From: an uncultured Verrucomicrobiota bacterium
Lineage (GTDB): Bacteria; Verrucomicrobiota; Verrucomicrobiia; Limisphaerales; UBA9464
Assembly (NCBI GenBank): GCA_903939515.1
Contig: CAJAHH010000111.1
Location: 81,415 to 125,556, forward strand
DNA: 44,142 nt
Direction: 5' to 3'
Part shown: positions 7,246 to 15,686 of the stretch, piece by piece
Position numbering within the stretch: the first letter of the stretch is position 1
How the letters are laid out: every line of letters starts with the position of its first letter
Made by a program: the position numbers and the translations under genes
The notes under the pieces: generated by a model
The model's database searches: none
Told to the model about the DNA's origin: nothing
Seen by the model: only the letters and a program-made list of their open reading frames with translations

Positions 7246-7400
7246 AGGTGACCGACGGAGTTCTCCTGAGCCTTCAGGTAGTGGCCTTCCAGAAAGTTTG
7301 TGCCGTCGTAGGGTCCGAAAATTGAGGTGATGGCATGGGTCTGGTCGTGGGTCCAGACCGCGTCGGGCCGGGTTCTTTTGCAGAATCGCCAAGGCCGACT
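7246..7400 (-). pseudogene. Possible C-terminal remnant of an unidentified protein
   Basis: In one minus-strand frame the stretch reads RTRPDAVWTHDQTHA, then ITSIFGPYDGTNFLEGHY and LKAQENSVGHL before a stop, a protein-like composition unlike the surrounding frames. The frame is closed upstream by a stop near 7405, so only about 50 residues survive. No family was recognised. It could still be chance. Confidence 0.3.
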
Positions 7401-7537
7401 CGGGACTCAGGTCGCCGCACAGACGGCGCTTCCTAACCACCAACTCAAACCCCTTCACCGGTAGCGCGCCGGAACGAAACAATGTGGGACCAGGACTGCT
7501 GGCCAAGACCGTCCCCGTCTGGGATCTATGGCGCTCC

Positions 7538-7636
7538 AGCACCTTCAGCACCTTCAGCACCTTCAGCACCTTCAGCACCTTCAGCACCTTCAGCACCTCC
7601 AACATCGCCAGCATCTCCGGCACCTCCAGCATCTCC
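7538..7636. repeat. 9-bp minisatellite (AGCACCTTC)n
   Basis: Six perfect copies of AGCACCTTC occupy 7538-7591, followed by about five degenerate copies (AGCACCTCC, AACATCGCC, AGCATCTCC, GGCACCTCC, AGCATCTCC). All six frames stay open across it, which explains the overlapping spurious ORFs here. Confidence 0.9.
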
Positions 7637-7857
7637 GGCTCGTCGCGGTCCCGATTCGGGTTCACTGTTCGGCGCACGGCACGCGGGTTCTCCGCCAAGA
7701 CCAGGACTCGGGCGGCCGACCCAACCCCGTCTCGGACCTCCGCTCCCGCAATCCGAGTTCCAACCTGGACCGCAAGCCGTACCAGCCAGCGCCTTCCTCG
7801 AAATCCGCGCCTTGCGTGGCGGGGCGGGGTCTGGCATTTGTTGAGGGTCGAAGTGCC

Positions 7858-7959
7858 ATGCGTTTCAACCTCTCCATTCAGGCAATCGGATTGATCGGGC
7901 AGATCGAGCAGATCGGAATCCGGAAGATTCCGGGACGATCCGAGAGCCGGTACTGTTGA
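7858..7959 (+). CDS. Candidate isoleucine-rich leader peptide upstream of cimA
   Basis: A 33-codon ORF from ATG 7858 to TGA 7957-7959, preceded by GAGGG (7843-7847) about ten bases upstream of the ATG. It starts MRFNLSIQAIGLIGQ and holds seven isoleucine codons (7876, 7885, 7894, 7903, 7912, 7918, 7927) within 18 codons, plus two Leu. It ends 15 nt before a strong intrinsic terminator that lies ahead of citramalate synthase, an enzyme of isoleucine synthesis. This is the architecture of ribosome-mediated attenuation, in which stalling at the regulatory codons prevents terminator formation. Caveat: the ORF is made partly of the near-repeat GATCGGGCAGATCGAGCAGATCGG-like sequence, so Ile enrichment by chance cannot be excluded without comparing relatives. 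Confidence 0.5.
   Translation: MRFNLSIQAIGLIGQIEQIGIRKIPGRSESRYC
7914..7932 (+). promoter_or_regulatory. Hairpin inside the Ile-rich leader
   Basis: CGGAATC (7914-7920) can pair with GATTCCG (7926-7932) around a 5-nt loop, overlapping the last Ile codons of the leader ORF. A ribosome stalled on those codons would block it. A full antiterminator pairing to the terminator stem was looked for; only a 5-bp match (GAACG 7958-7962 with CGTTC 7978-7982) was found. Confidence 0.35.
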
Positions 7960-7974
7960 ACGCCTGGGAAGAAG

Positions 7975-8005
7975 CCCCGTTCCGCATGCCGGAACGGGGT
8001 TTTTT
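7975..8005 (+). terminator. Rho-independent terminator or attenuator ahead of cimA
   Basis: CCCCGTTCCG (7975-7984) pairs perfectly with CGGAACGGGG (7990-7999) around a 5-nt loop, followed by six T (8000-8005). It points toward cimA, which starts 50 bp downstream at 8056, and no convincing upstream gene on this strand needs terminating except the Ile-rich leader ORF, so attenuation is the favoured reading. Confidence 0.88.
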
Positions 8006-8055
8006 GATATTCCCCTCACGCCGTACTCCACGACACCACGACAGAGATCTCATTC

Positions 8056-9621
8056 ATGAAGCCAAAGCAGATCGAAATCTACGACACCACGCTCCGGGAT
8101 GGTTCCCAGGGCGAGGGCATCAATTTCTCGCTCTCCGACAAGCTGCGGATCGCGGAGCGGCTCGATCAGTTCGGGGTTCATTACATCGAGGGCGGCTGGC
8201 CGGGCTCCAATCCGAAGGACCTGGAGTTCTTCAAGCAGGCCGCGCGCCGCAAGTGGAAGAACGCTCGCATCGCCAGCTTCGGCTTCACCCGACGCAAGGG
8301 CGTGGCCGTCGAGAACGATGAGCAAATCCGCATGCTGCTGGATGCCGAGACGCCGGTGATCACTATCGTAGGCAAGACGTGGCTGCTGCACGTGACCGAG
8401 GTGCTCCGGGCCAAGCCCGACGAGAACATCGGCATGATCGGCGACACGATCCGCTTCCTGAAAGACCACGGAAAAACCGTGGTGTACGACGCCGAGCACA
8501 GCTTCGACGGCTTCAAGGATGAGCCCGAGTACGCGCTGGCCACGTGGCAGGCGGCCGAGCAGGCCGGTGCCGATATCATCTGCCTGTGCGATACCAACGG
8601 CGGATGTCTGCCGTCGGAAATCGCGCGCATCACCGCCTTTGCTAAGGGCAAGCTCAATACTCCCCTGGGCATTCACACCCACAACGACTGTGGACTGGGC
8701 GTGGCAAATGGCATCGCTGCCCTCGAGGCAGGAGCGACCCAAATTCAGGGTGTGATCAACGGCTACGGCGAGCGCACCGGTAATTGCAACCTCACCAGCG
8801 TGATCCCCATCGTGCAGTTCAAAATGGGATTCCGGGGTGTGCCGGCCAAGTCACTACCCAAGCTCAAGGAGTTGTCCGAATTTGTGGACGGCGTGGCCAA
8901 CATGCGCCATGACCCGCGCCAACCATGGATCGGGCAAACCGCCTTCGCTCACAAGGGCGGCATCCACGTGCATGCCATCGAGCGCGTGGCTCGCAGCTAC
9001 GAGCACATCACCCCAGAGTCGGTGGGTAATCACCGCCGCGTGCTCGTCAGTGACATGTCTGGCCGAACCAACATCTTGGTGAAGGCCGCCGAGCTGGGCT
9101 TCAAGCTGACCGCGAGCCAACCGGAGACCCAGGCCATCACCTCCAAGATCAAGGACCGGGAAAACGCCGGGTACGAATACGAGGCGGCCGAGGCCTCCCT
9201 GGCGCTGCTCATCCGCGGGGTGCTCGATAACAACCCCGAGCTGCTCTTCACCGTCGATGGCTACCATGTCTCGATGCGGGCCAACGGTCCGCAGTCGGTG
9301 TGTGAAGCCACCGTCAAGGTGCGGGTGGGCAATCAAGTCCATCACACGGTGGCCGAAGGTGACGGCCCGGTGAATGCCCTGGATGGGGCTTTGCGCTCGG
9401 CGCTGGCCAAGTCGTTCCCAAAAATCCGGGCGCTGACCCTGACCGATTACAAGGTTCGGATCCTCGACGGCGTCGCCGGAACCGGAGCCAAAACGCGCGT
9501 GCTCATCCAGAGCACCGATGGCAAACGCGAGTGGGGCACTGTGGGCGTGAGCGAGAATATCATCACCGCTTCGCTGGAGGCGCTGGTGGACTCCATGGAG
9601 TACGCGCTCCTCAAGAAATAG
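8056..9621 (+). CDS. cimA: (R)-citramalate synthase
   Basis: This 521-residue enzyme condenses pyruvate with acetyl-CoA to citramalate, opening the threonine-independent route to isoleucine. Seen: IYDTTLRDGSQGEGINFS (residues 6-23), YIEGGWPGSNPKD typical of CimA rather than LeuA or homocitrate synthase, CDTNGGCLPSEI, HTHNDCGLGVANG metal ligands, GYGERTGNCNL, and the HKGGIHVHA region. The C-terminal portion (from about residue 385) is the LeuA-type allosteric dimer domain, where feedback inhibition by isoleucine occurs in characterised members. Length matches the family (about 520-530). Start ATG 8056. Regulation is suggested by the Ile-rich leader ORF and terminator directly upstream. tRNA-Leu follows. 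Confidence 0.95.
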   Translation: MKPKQIEIYDTTLRDGSQGEGINFSLSDKLRIAERLDQFGVHYIEGGWPGSNPKDLEFFKQAARRKWKNARIASFGFTRRKGVAVENDEQIRMLLDAETPVITIVGKTWLLHVTEVLRAKPDENIGMIGDTIRFLKDHGKTVVYDAEHSFDGFKDEPEYALATWQAAEQAGADIICLCDTNGGCLPSEIARITAFAKGKLNTPLGIHTHNDCGLGVANGIAALEAGATQIQGVINGYGERTGNCNLTSVIPIVQFKMGFRGVPAKSLPKLKELSEFVDGVANMRHDPRQPWIGQTAFAHKGGIHVHAIERVARSYEHITPESVGNHRRVLVSDMSGRTNILVKAAELGFKLTASQPETQAITSKIKDRENAGYEYEAAEASLALLIRGVLDNNPELLFTVDGYHVSMRANGPQSVCEATVKVRVGNQVHHTVAEGDGPVNALDGALRSALAKSFPKIRALTLTDYKVRILDGVAGTGAKTRVLIQSTDGKREWGTVGVSENIITASLEALVDSMEYALLKK

Positions 9622-9634
9622 TGATTTAGGCCAG

Positions 9635-9659
9635 AGCCTGTGTTTGCCAAAACACGGCT
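9635..9659 (+). terminator. Weak hairpin after cimA
   Basis: AGCCTGTGTTT (9635-9645) is nearly complementary to AAAACACGGCT (9649-9659), with one mismatch and a 3-nt loop, 14 bp after the cimA stop. There is no T-run, so termination is uncertain. Confidence 0.35.
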
Positions 9660-9713
9660 GGCGGCATAGCAATGGGGAACGCACTCCTGCAACGGAGTGC
9701 TGACGTCGGCGTT

Positions 9714-9798
9714 GGGCGCGTGGTGGAATTGGCAGACACGATGGACTTAGGATCCATTGGCGAAAGCTGTGCAGGTTCAAGTCCTGTCGCGCCCACCA
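9714..9798 (+). tRNA. tRNA-Leu (anticodon UAG)
   Basis: This is 85 nt with a 7-bp acceptor stem GGGCGCG (9714-9720) / CGCGCCC (9788-9794), discriminator A and encoded CCA (9796-9798). The anticodon stem ATGGA/TCCAT encloses loop CTTAGGA, giving anticodon TAG at 9748-9750. A long variable arm (class II) and T-loop TTCAAGT are present. It decodes CUN leucine codons. Confidence 0.97.
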
Positions 9799-9873
9799 CG
9801 ATCGACGTCACGGCTCACGCCGAACACGCCTCACCCGCCAAAAATCGTTCCCCTTCCAGCACCAGCACCACGG

Positions 9874-11910
9874 ATGAATGCCCACGGGAACACGAAACGA
9901 CTCCCCTCACCCGTTTCCCTCGGCAAGGCTTCGATGGTCACATTGAGCCTGTTTCTGGGCGGATGCAGCCCCTCGGGAGAACGGGCGTTGATCGAGGGAG
10001 ACCGTCTGCTCCAAATCGGCAAGTCAACCGAGGCCATACCATTGCTGGAGCGGGCCGCCTTGGATCTTCCGCAAAATGCCCCGGCTCTCAATCATCTGGG
10101 GCTTGCCTACCACGCCAGCGGCAAGACCAACGAGGCCCGGCGAGCCTATTTGCGAGCGCTAGAGGTCGACCGTAACCGGATCGAGGCCACCTACAATTTG
10201 GCCATTACCCACCTCGAACGAGGTGAACTGCTGGAAGCGGAGAAGGGCTTGAGGGCCTACTTGGTGGCCCACCCCACAGATGCCGCCGTCTGGGAAGTTC
10301 TCGCCCAATTGCAGTTTCAGTCCGGTCGTTGGGACGATGCTGAGCGTTCCTTCGCCTCCATCCAACCAACTGGGGCCATTAGTGCCGACGGTTGGAATAG
10401 CCGGGGCTTGCTGAGTCTGCGAAAACGGCGTTTCAAGGATGCGGTCAATTGTTTCCAATACGCTCTCAGCCTCAACCCGGCGGCCACCACGCCTCTCTAC
10501 AACCTGGGTGTTTCCCATCAGCTTCAAGGGGATCGACGGTCCGCGGCGGCCCAATATCGCCGCTGGCTCGCGGTCAACCCGAGCGCCCCTCAAAGCGCCG
10601 CCGTGCAGGAGTTGGTCCGCCAGTGGGAAACCCCGGCGACTCCGCCCACCGCCCTGGTCAGCACCAATGCGCCGACGCCGTTAGTTCCGCAGAGACCCGG
10701 CCGACCGACCGCCCCAGTGGCACCCAACCCACGGACCAATGCTGTGGCCGTGACCGAAGCCCCGCGACCCCTGGCGACGACGACACCTCCGTCGACACCT
10801 CCGTCGAGCCCGGCCCGCACGCCTGAGCCCGCGGCCGTCAAGCCGGTCGCACCTCCGCAAATCGTCCCTCCGCCTCCGCCCCCGCTTCAGGTCGTCAACG
10901 TGCAGGAGGATCCGCCTCTGCGTCCGGCCCAAGACGAGCCCGTGGCCAAACCCGCCGCCAAACCGGTGGTCGCCGTTCCCACAGGGGTCGCAGCGCCTGC
11001 GCCTCAGAAGCCCACCGAGCCGGCAACTTCCACGGTCGCCTCTCCCAGCGCCGCAGAGGGCAAGGCTGATGCGACGGAGACCGACGACGCCAATAACCCT
11101 GCCAAGCGCTCGCTGTGGCAACGCGTGACCCCAGGCAAATGGGCCAACCCCGTGCAGTGGTTTCGCAAGTCTTCGGAAACCAACACCGCCGCGGCCTCCG
11201 ATGCCCGGCCGCCGGGAAACCCCGCCGAGGTCGCCGCCAAGGCGGCGTCCAAACCTAGCTCTTCGCCGCAGAAAAAACCCACGCCTCTGTCACCGCCAGC
11301 CGCCGTGGGCCCAGCGACCGCGCCGACCACCGCCGCAACGACTCCCTCGCGTCCGGCACCCCGAACGGAGATCGCCTCGCCCCGGCGCCCCGCCCCGCCC
11401 CGCTACGTCCGACGTTCGGTAGGCCTGCTGCCTGCGGGCAATCGCACCGCGGCCGAACCGCACTTTCAGCAAGGCATCGGCGCCCATCAACGCCGAGACC
11501 TCATTAACGCGGCCGCCCAGTATCGCCGAGCCACCGAGGTCGATCCGTCCTTCCACGAGGCCTATCACAACCTCGCCCTAGTCGCCCTAGATCAGGGAGA
11601 TGTGAATCTCGCTCTCGTCGCCTGTGAGCAGGCCCTGCTTCTCCGCCCCGCCGACTCCGAGTCGCGTCGCAATTTCGCCGTGGCGCTCAAGCAGGCCGGC
11701 CATTCCCAAGACGCCGCCGAGCAAATCGAACTGTTCCTCGCCGCCAAGCCCACCGAGACGGCGCTCCATCTGGCCGCCGCGGGCTTGTACGCCGGCGAAC
11801 TGGACGACCCGGCCAAGGCACGCAACCACTACGAATCGGTGCTGGCCCTCGAACCCAGCCACCCCCAAGCGGCAGCCATCCGTGGATGGTTGGCCTCTCA
11901 TCCGAAATAG
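9874..11910 (+). CDS. TPR-repeat lipoprotein with long Pro/Ala-rich linker
   Basis: About 678 residues from ATG 9874. The open frame extends back into the tRNA, so that earlier part is rejected. ATG 9934 is a second possible start. The N-terminus carries basic residues, a hydrophobic stretch (MVTLSLFLGG) and a cysteine (C31), a plausible lipobox LGGC. TPR motifs follow at about residues 40-240 (for example NHLGLAYHASGKTNEARRAY, NSRGLLSLRKRRFKDAV, YNLGVSHQLQGD). Then comes a roughly 280-residue Pro/Ala/Thr-rich linker with a KRSLWQRVTPGKWANP insert, and a second TPR block from about 530 to the end (YHNLALVALDQGDVNLAL). It is probably an envelope scaffold protein; partners unknown. It is followed by the zinc-ribbon gene. 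Confidence 0.82.
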   Translation: MNAHGNTKRLPSPVSLGKASMVTLSLFLGGCSPSGERALIEGDRLLQIGKSTEAIPLLERAALDLPQNAPALNHLGLAYHASGKTNEARRAYLRALEVDRNRIEATYNLAITHLERGELLEAEKGLRAYLVAHPTDAAVWEVLAQLQFQSGRWDDAERSFASIQPTGAISADGWNSRGLLSLRKRRFKDAVNCFQYALSLNPAATTPLYNLGVSHQLQGDRRSAAAQYRRWLAVNPSAPQSAAVQELVRQWETPATPPTALVSTNAPTPLVPQRPGRPTAPVAPNPRTNAVAVTEAPRPLATTTPPSTPPSSPARTPEPAAVKPVAPPQIVPPPPPPLQVVNVQEDPPLRPAQDEPVAKPAAKPVVAVPTGVAAPAPQKPTEPATSTVASPSAAEGKADATETDDANNPAKRSLWQRVTPGKWANPVQWFRKSSETNTAAASDARPPGNPAEVAAKAASKPSSSPQKKPTPLSPPAAVGPATAPTTAATTPSRPAPRTEIASPRRPAPPRYVRRSVGLLPAGNRTAAEPHFQQGIGAHQRRDLINAAAQYRRATEVDPSFHEAYHNLALVALDQGDVNLALVACEQALLLRPADSESRRNFAVALKQAGHSQDAAEQIELFLAAKPTETALHLAAAGLYAGELDDPAKARNHYESVLALEPSHPQAAAIRGWLASHPK

Positions 11911-11946
11911 GCCTTCACAACCGGGACCCCTGACCCACGACTCCCA

Positions 11947-13110
11947 GTGACTCCCGATTCCGTCCCGCCACCGATACTGATGCCTCCGGTCCCTCCGACC
12001 TCTGAGCGTCAAGCCCAAGGCAAGTTTCACTGCCCGGCCTGCGGCGGAGAAACCACCTGGGATCCGTCGACCAAGACCCTTGTCTGCGCCTACTGCGCCA
12101 CCCCTGCCAGCGAACACCCCGAGGCGCTGGTTCAGAAGCAGACAATCCTCGAGCACGATCTGGCCGAGGCTCTCGAACAACTGCCTGATTCCGCGCGCGG
12201 TTGGAATCCCAAGGCCAGTTCCGTCCGCTGCCAAAGCTGCAACGCCATCTCGGTCTTCGAGGCCGAACAGGCAGGCAAGCGGTGTGATTTCTGTGGATCT
12301 TCGGCATTGGTGCCCTACCAAGAACTCCAGCAATCCATTCGGCCTGAAAGCCTGCTGCCCTTGCGTATCGCCGAGAGCCAGATCCGCGAGAGCATCCGCA
12401 AGTGGTACTCGGAACGTTGGTTTGCCCCGTCGAATCTCGGTCAACAGGCCCTCACCGATACGGTCCATGGCGTGTACCTGCCCTATTGGACCTTCGATGC
12501 GCACGCGGCGGCCCATTGGACCGCCCTCAGCGGCTACTATTATTACACGACCGAGTCCTACACCGACTCCAACGGACGCTCTCAGACCCGACAAGTCCGC
12601 CACACGCGGTGGGTCCCGAGCTCCGGCTCCTTAGCGCACTTTTTCGACGATGAACTGGTGCCGGGATCGAAGGGCGTGAAGTCAGACCTTCTGCGCAAAA
12701 TTGAACCGTTTCCCACCGCTGAACTGGTGCCCTATCACGATGGGTTCGTCGCCGGCTGGACTGTCGAGCGCTATCAAATCGACCTCGTGGGAGCCGCGAC
12801 CGCCGCTCGACAAGACATGGCCGATCAAGTTCGCTCGCTCTGCGCCCGCGAGGTTCCCGGAGACACGCACATGAATTTGCAGGTCTCCATTCAGTGGAGC
12901 GGCCAAACCTTCAAGCACATCCTGGTGCCCGTCTGGCTGCTGACCTACGACTACGGACGCAAGAGCTACCAAGTGGTGATCAACGGCTACACCGGAAACA
13001 TCGCCGGAGAACGACCCTACAGCGTTCTCAAGATCTTCTTTGCGGTGCTGGCCATGGTGGCCTTCATGGCGGCGGTGGCGTGGTACGCGGAGAACCAGAA
13101 ATACCGCTGA
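11947..13110 (+). CDS. Zinc-ribbon membrane protein
   Basis: 387 residues from GTG 11947, or 376 from ATG 11980. Two zinc-binding ribbons sit near the N-terminus: CPACGGE...CAYC and CQSCNA...CDFCGS. A soluble central domain follows, with aromatic-rich YLPYWTFDAHAAAHW and GYYYYTTESYTD elements, then the strand VPVWLLTYDYGRKSYQVVINGYTG, and one C-terminal membrane segment (ILKIFFAVLAMVAFMAAVAWY approximately). This is a conserved type often annotated only by its zinc ribbons (sometimes wrongly as a helicase or primosomal protein). No catalytic residues seen. It lies 36 bp after the TPR gene on the same strand. Confidence 0.8.
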   Translation: MTPDSVPPPILMPPVPPTSERQAQGKFHCPACGGETTWDPSTKTLVCAYCATPASEHPEALVQKQTILEHDLAEALEQLPDSARGWNPKASSVRCQSCNAISVFEAEQAGKRCDFCGSSALVPYQELQQSIRPESLLPLRIAESQIRESIRKWYSERWFAPSNLGQQALTDTVHGVYLPYWTFDAHAAAHWTALSGYYYYTTESYTDSNGRSQTRQVRHTRWVPSSGSLAHFFDDELVPGSKGVKSDLLRKIEPFPTAELVPYHDGFVAGWTVERYQIDLVGAATAARQDMADQVRSLCAREVPGDTHMNLQVSIQWSGQTFKHILVPVWLLTYDYGRKSYQVVINGYTGNIAGERPYSVLKIFFAVLAMVAFMAAVAWYAENQKYR

Positions 13111-13141
13111 CGGTTCCGACCAATCCGCTTCAGACAGGCTC

Positions 13142-14635
13142 TCAGCGCCGCGGCATCACGCCCGCAAGCAGAGCGCCCGCCAAGGTGAACGCGGTCCATG
13201 CCGAGGCGGGGATGTAGAGTCCGAACTCAGCCAATCCATGGGTGAACCATCCGAGGAGGCCAATGAACACCGCCAACTCCAGACGCCGCCGGTGGATCTC
13301 CGGCCACACCGGCCAACCAGTCCCCGAAGGTTGCACCCCAACCGCGGGCGATGCCTTCAGGGGCTGAGCTCCTAGGTCTTTTTCACGGGTGATCCGCCGA
13401 CCCAAGGTCCAAAGCAACCCCCCGATCCAAGCCGTGTAGAGGACAAAACCAGGCAATCCAGAGTCGCTCGCCTGCTCCAGGAAATCGTTGTGAACCAACC
13501 GGGCCATCTCCGATTCCGGGGCCTTGAGGCGGGCGTAAGGTCGCTGGAATGTTCCCGGACCACTGCCCCAGAGCGGATGCTCCCAAGTGTTCTGCACAGC
13601 GGCTTTCCAATAATCGGTTCGAGCCACGGCGCTGGTCGCCCCTTTGGCAAAGTAGCCGGCAAAGCGAAGTCCAAAAAGCCCCAGTCCACCGGCCAATAAC
13701 AGGGCCACCCATGCCGCCTTAATTCGGGCTGAACCCGGCCGCAAGAGCAGTGCAACCGCACCGACCCCGATTGCTACCAACCAACCGGCCTTAGACCCCG
13801 TCCAATACAGGGTCAGGAGTCCCAGTAGACCAAAGCTACCCACCACCAAGCGCCGGACCGAGGCCTTTAGGGTGCCGCTCACCGTTGCCAGCACCGCCAA
13901 GGACGCCGGCAAGAGCAACAGGATCATTCCAGCCAGCGCATTCGGATAAACCATCGTGCCGTTCACACGCGCCCGCTTCATCTTGTCGAGGATGACCGGA
14001 TTGGCTATCTCCACGCCGTTGGTCTGAATGAGCAGAAGATTGGCCCTCATTTCCGCCAACGACGACTCCGTGAAATTAGTCCAACCTGTCGCCTGCCCTT
14101 CGAGCAACACTTGATAGTCTTGGCGCAATTCGAAGAGATGCTGTTGGGCGGCCCTATTGAGGCAGAGTCCGAAACCGGCGATGAGTCCGACCCAGAGCCA
14201 ACCGCTGCGCAGCGCCGGACCCAACACCAGGAACCCAAGGCTGTAGCAGGCCAAGCAACCGGCTAGTTGAGGGAGCGTCAACCCGGTGAGCACCGGATCG
14301 ATCGAACGGCCCGCCGCCAACGACTGCCACGCCATCCAGATGGCAGGCAAGATGAACAAGAGTGCTGGAATGCGGCGACCCCGGAACGACTCCATCGGCT
14401 TGGAAGTCATCACTCCGACCACGACGAGCACCATCAGGAACGGCGGGGCCAGGCGCGACGGCCACGGCTGCTGAAGCCATTCCGCCGCATCCCGGGGCAT
14501 GGGGATTTGCGCATCGAGAATGACGGGGTTGCCCCACTTCAGAATGCAAAGCCCCAAGAACGCGCCGAAAATCAGGGCAAAGAAACGCAGGGCTTCCGTA
14601 CTGGAAGAACGGGTGGGAGATGCGGGGCCATTCAC
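13142..14635 (-). CDS. O-antigen ligase-like polytopic membrane protein
   Basis: About 497 residues. The frame is open to 14716, but GTG at 14635 overlaps the holB stop in a GTGA arrangement and is the better start. Roughly ten to twelve hydrophobic segments are visible. A periplasmic loop and a Wzy_C-like region contain GSKAGWLVAIGVG and WEHPLWGSGPGTFQRPYARLK, with the conserved HNDFLEQASDSGLPGFVLY that marks the O-antigen ligase/polymerase superfamily (WaaL, Wzy and related bactoprenol glycan ligases). Substrate is unknown. Coupled to holB by overlap, which likely reflects gene packing rather than shared function. Confidence 0.85.
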   Translation of the reverse strand: MNGPASPTRSSSTEALRFFALIFGAFLGLCILKWGNPVILDAQIPMPRDAAEWLQQPWPSRLAPPFLMVLVVVGVMTSKPMESFRGRRIPALLFILPAIWMAWQSLAAGRSIDPVLTGLTLPQLAGCLACYSLGFLVLGPALRSGWLWVGLIAGFGLCLNRAAQQHLFELRQDYQVLLEGQATGWTNFTESSLAEMRANLLLIQTNGVEIANPVILDKMKRARVNGTMVYPNALAGMILLLLPASLAVLATVSGTLKASVRRLVVGSFGLLGLLTLYWTGSKAGWLVAIGVGAVALLLRPGSARIKAAWVALLLAGGLGLFGLRFAGYFAKGATSAVARTDYWKAAVQNTWEHPLWGSGPGTFQRPYARLKAPESEMARLVHNDFLEQASDSGLPGFVLYTAWIGGLLWTLGRRITREKDLGAQPLKASPAVGVQPSGTGWPVWPEIHRRRLELAVFIGLLGWFTHGLAEFGLYIPASAWTAFTLAGALLAGVMPRR

Positions 14636-15657
14636 AAGGTCAACCTCAGTAGACCGACTTCCAGGGCCAAGGCCTCCTGAACATTGGTGTGGAGGAGGCG
14701 CTGGGTACTTTCCCAACTCTCCAGATTATTCTGCGCCTGGGCCACCTTGAGGCGAGCCGCCACGGCCTCCGTGGCAGATTCCAACGTGGGGAAGAAGGCC
14801 GATTCACCCGTGACTCCGCAAACCCGCAGCCACACGTCGCGCAGCCAAGCCTGAAGACCCGCCAGGTATTCTCCGCGACGCCGACGGTACTCGGCCTCGA
14901 TGGCCGCGGTCAGGGCGTCCTCCCACTGCTCCTTTTGAACCGGTGTGGCATCCGGGTATTTGGCTAGCGGCGAGGTCGCAGTCAATTGCTCTTCGATCAC
15001 CTCACGCGCCGCCGCCAGCGATTCGAGCAAGGTGCCCAGGAGTTGATAGCGAGCGAGGACCCCGGTCGAACCCGGTGCGGCTTTACGGGCGAAATCGGTG
15101 ACCCATCGACCGACCTCATCACCGACTCGAAAGGGCCTCACACCGAAGCTGACCCGTTGGCATCGGGAAAGGATGGTCTCCAGCAACCGGCTCGGCTCGG
15201 TGGTCAGGAGAATTAGCACGGAACCGGCCGGCGGCTCCTCGAGGGTTTTAAGAAAGATATTGGCCGCCGACGTGTTCATGCGATCAGCCCCGGCAAAGAT
15301 CACCATCTTATGAAACCCCTGCATGGGTTTGAGAGTGATCATGCGGACGATCTCGCGCGTCTGGTCAGCACTGATTTGGCGGGACTTGTTCTCCGGACGC
15401 ACCCAGGTGACATCGGCATGATTGCGCGCGGCGATCCGATGGCAGTTGGGGCACTGGCCACAGGGAGCCATGGGGGTGCCGCCCGGGGATCGTTCCGGAG
15501 GCGCGGAGCAGTTCAACGTCTGGGCCAACGCCTCCGCCCCCACCTCGAGCGAATCCATGTCATCGCCAATAAAGAGATACCCATGGGCCAGGCGATCCCG
15601 CGACAGGCTTCGCCGCAGGAGTTCCCAAGCTTTGGACGAGGCAAGATCCGAATCCAT
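14632..15657 (-). CDS. holB: DNA polymerase III subunit delta prime
   Basis: 341 residues from ATG 15657; an upstream TTG (15714) would overlap glnS. This is the clamp-loader AAA+ subunit. Seen: HGYLFIGDDMDSLEVGAEAL in place of a canonical P-loop, as expected for the non-ATP-binding delta prime; a zinc module with CGQCPNC; VRPENKSRQISADQTREI; KMVIFAGADRMNTSAANIFLKTLEEPP; and ILLTTEPSRLLETILSRCQRV with the SRC element. The C-terminal helical part is less conserved. It lies between glnS and the O-antigen-ligase-like gene on the minus strand with very short spacing. Confidence 0.9.
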   Translation of the reverse strand: MDSDLASSKAWELLRRSLSRDRLAHGYLFIGDDMDSLEVGAEALAQTLNCSAPPERSPGGTPMAPCGQCPNCHRIAARNHADVTWVRPENKSRQISADQTREIVRMITLKPMQGFHKMVIFAGADRMNTSAANIFLKTLEEPPAGSVLILLTTEPSRLLETILSRCQRVSFGVRPFRVGDEVGRWVTDFARKAAPGSTGVLARYQLLGTLLESLAAAREVIEEQLTATSPLAKYPDATPVQKEQWEDALTAAIEAEYRRRRGEYLAGLQAWLRDVWLRVCGVTGESAFFPTLESATEAVAARLKVAQAQNNLESWESTQRLLHTNVQEALALEVGLLRLTL

Positions 15658-15686
15658 GGATGCAGGCAACGGAGTGAACGCAGTGG

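Larger units (their letters stand above)
6546..7857. other. Long stretch without a confident gene
   Basis: About 1.3 kb. Open frames exist here (for example 6614-7060 minus and the overlapping frames around 7480-7960) but they have Arg/Pro/Ser-rich, low-complexity translations and no family signature. The region contains an AT-rich block (7080-7240), a possible gene remnant (about 7246-7400, minus) and a 9-bp minisatellite (7538-7636). It looks like decayed or non-coding DNA. Confidence 0.6.

Noticed and set aside
7538-7636. CRISPR or coding repeat interpretation of the 9-bp array
   Set aside because: Units are contiguous without spacers, and no frame continues into a recognisable protein.
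7216-8031. 271-codon minus-strand ORF containing (VLK)n
   Set aside because: Its length is created by the 9-bp minisatellite, it is antisense to the cimA leader and terminator, and its composition is Arg/Pro/Ser-rich with no family resemblance.
9757-9873. Extension of the TPR gene back to TTG at 9757
   Set aside because: It would begin inside tRNA-Leu; the first plausible start is ATG 9874, which gives a lipoprotein signal.
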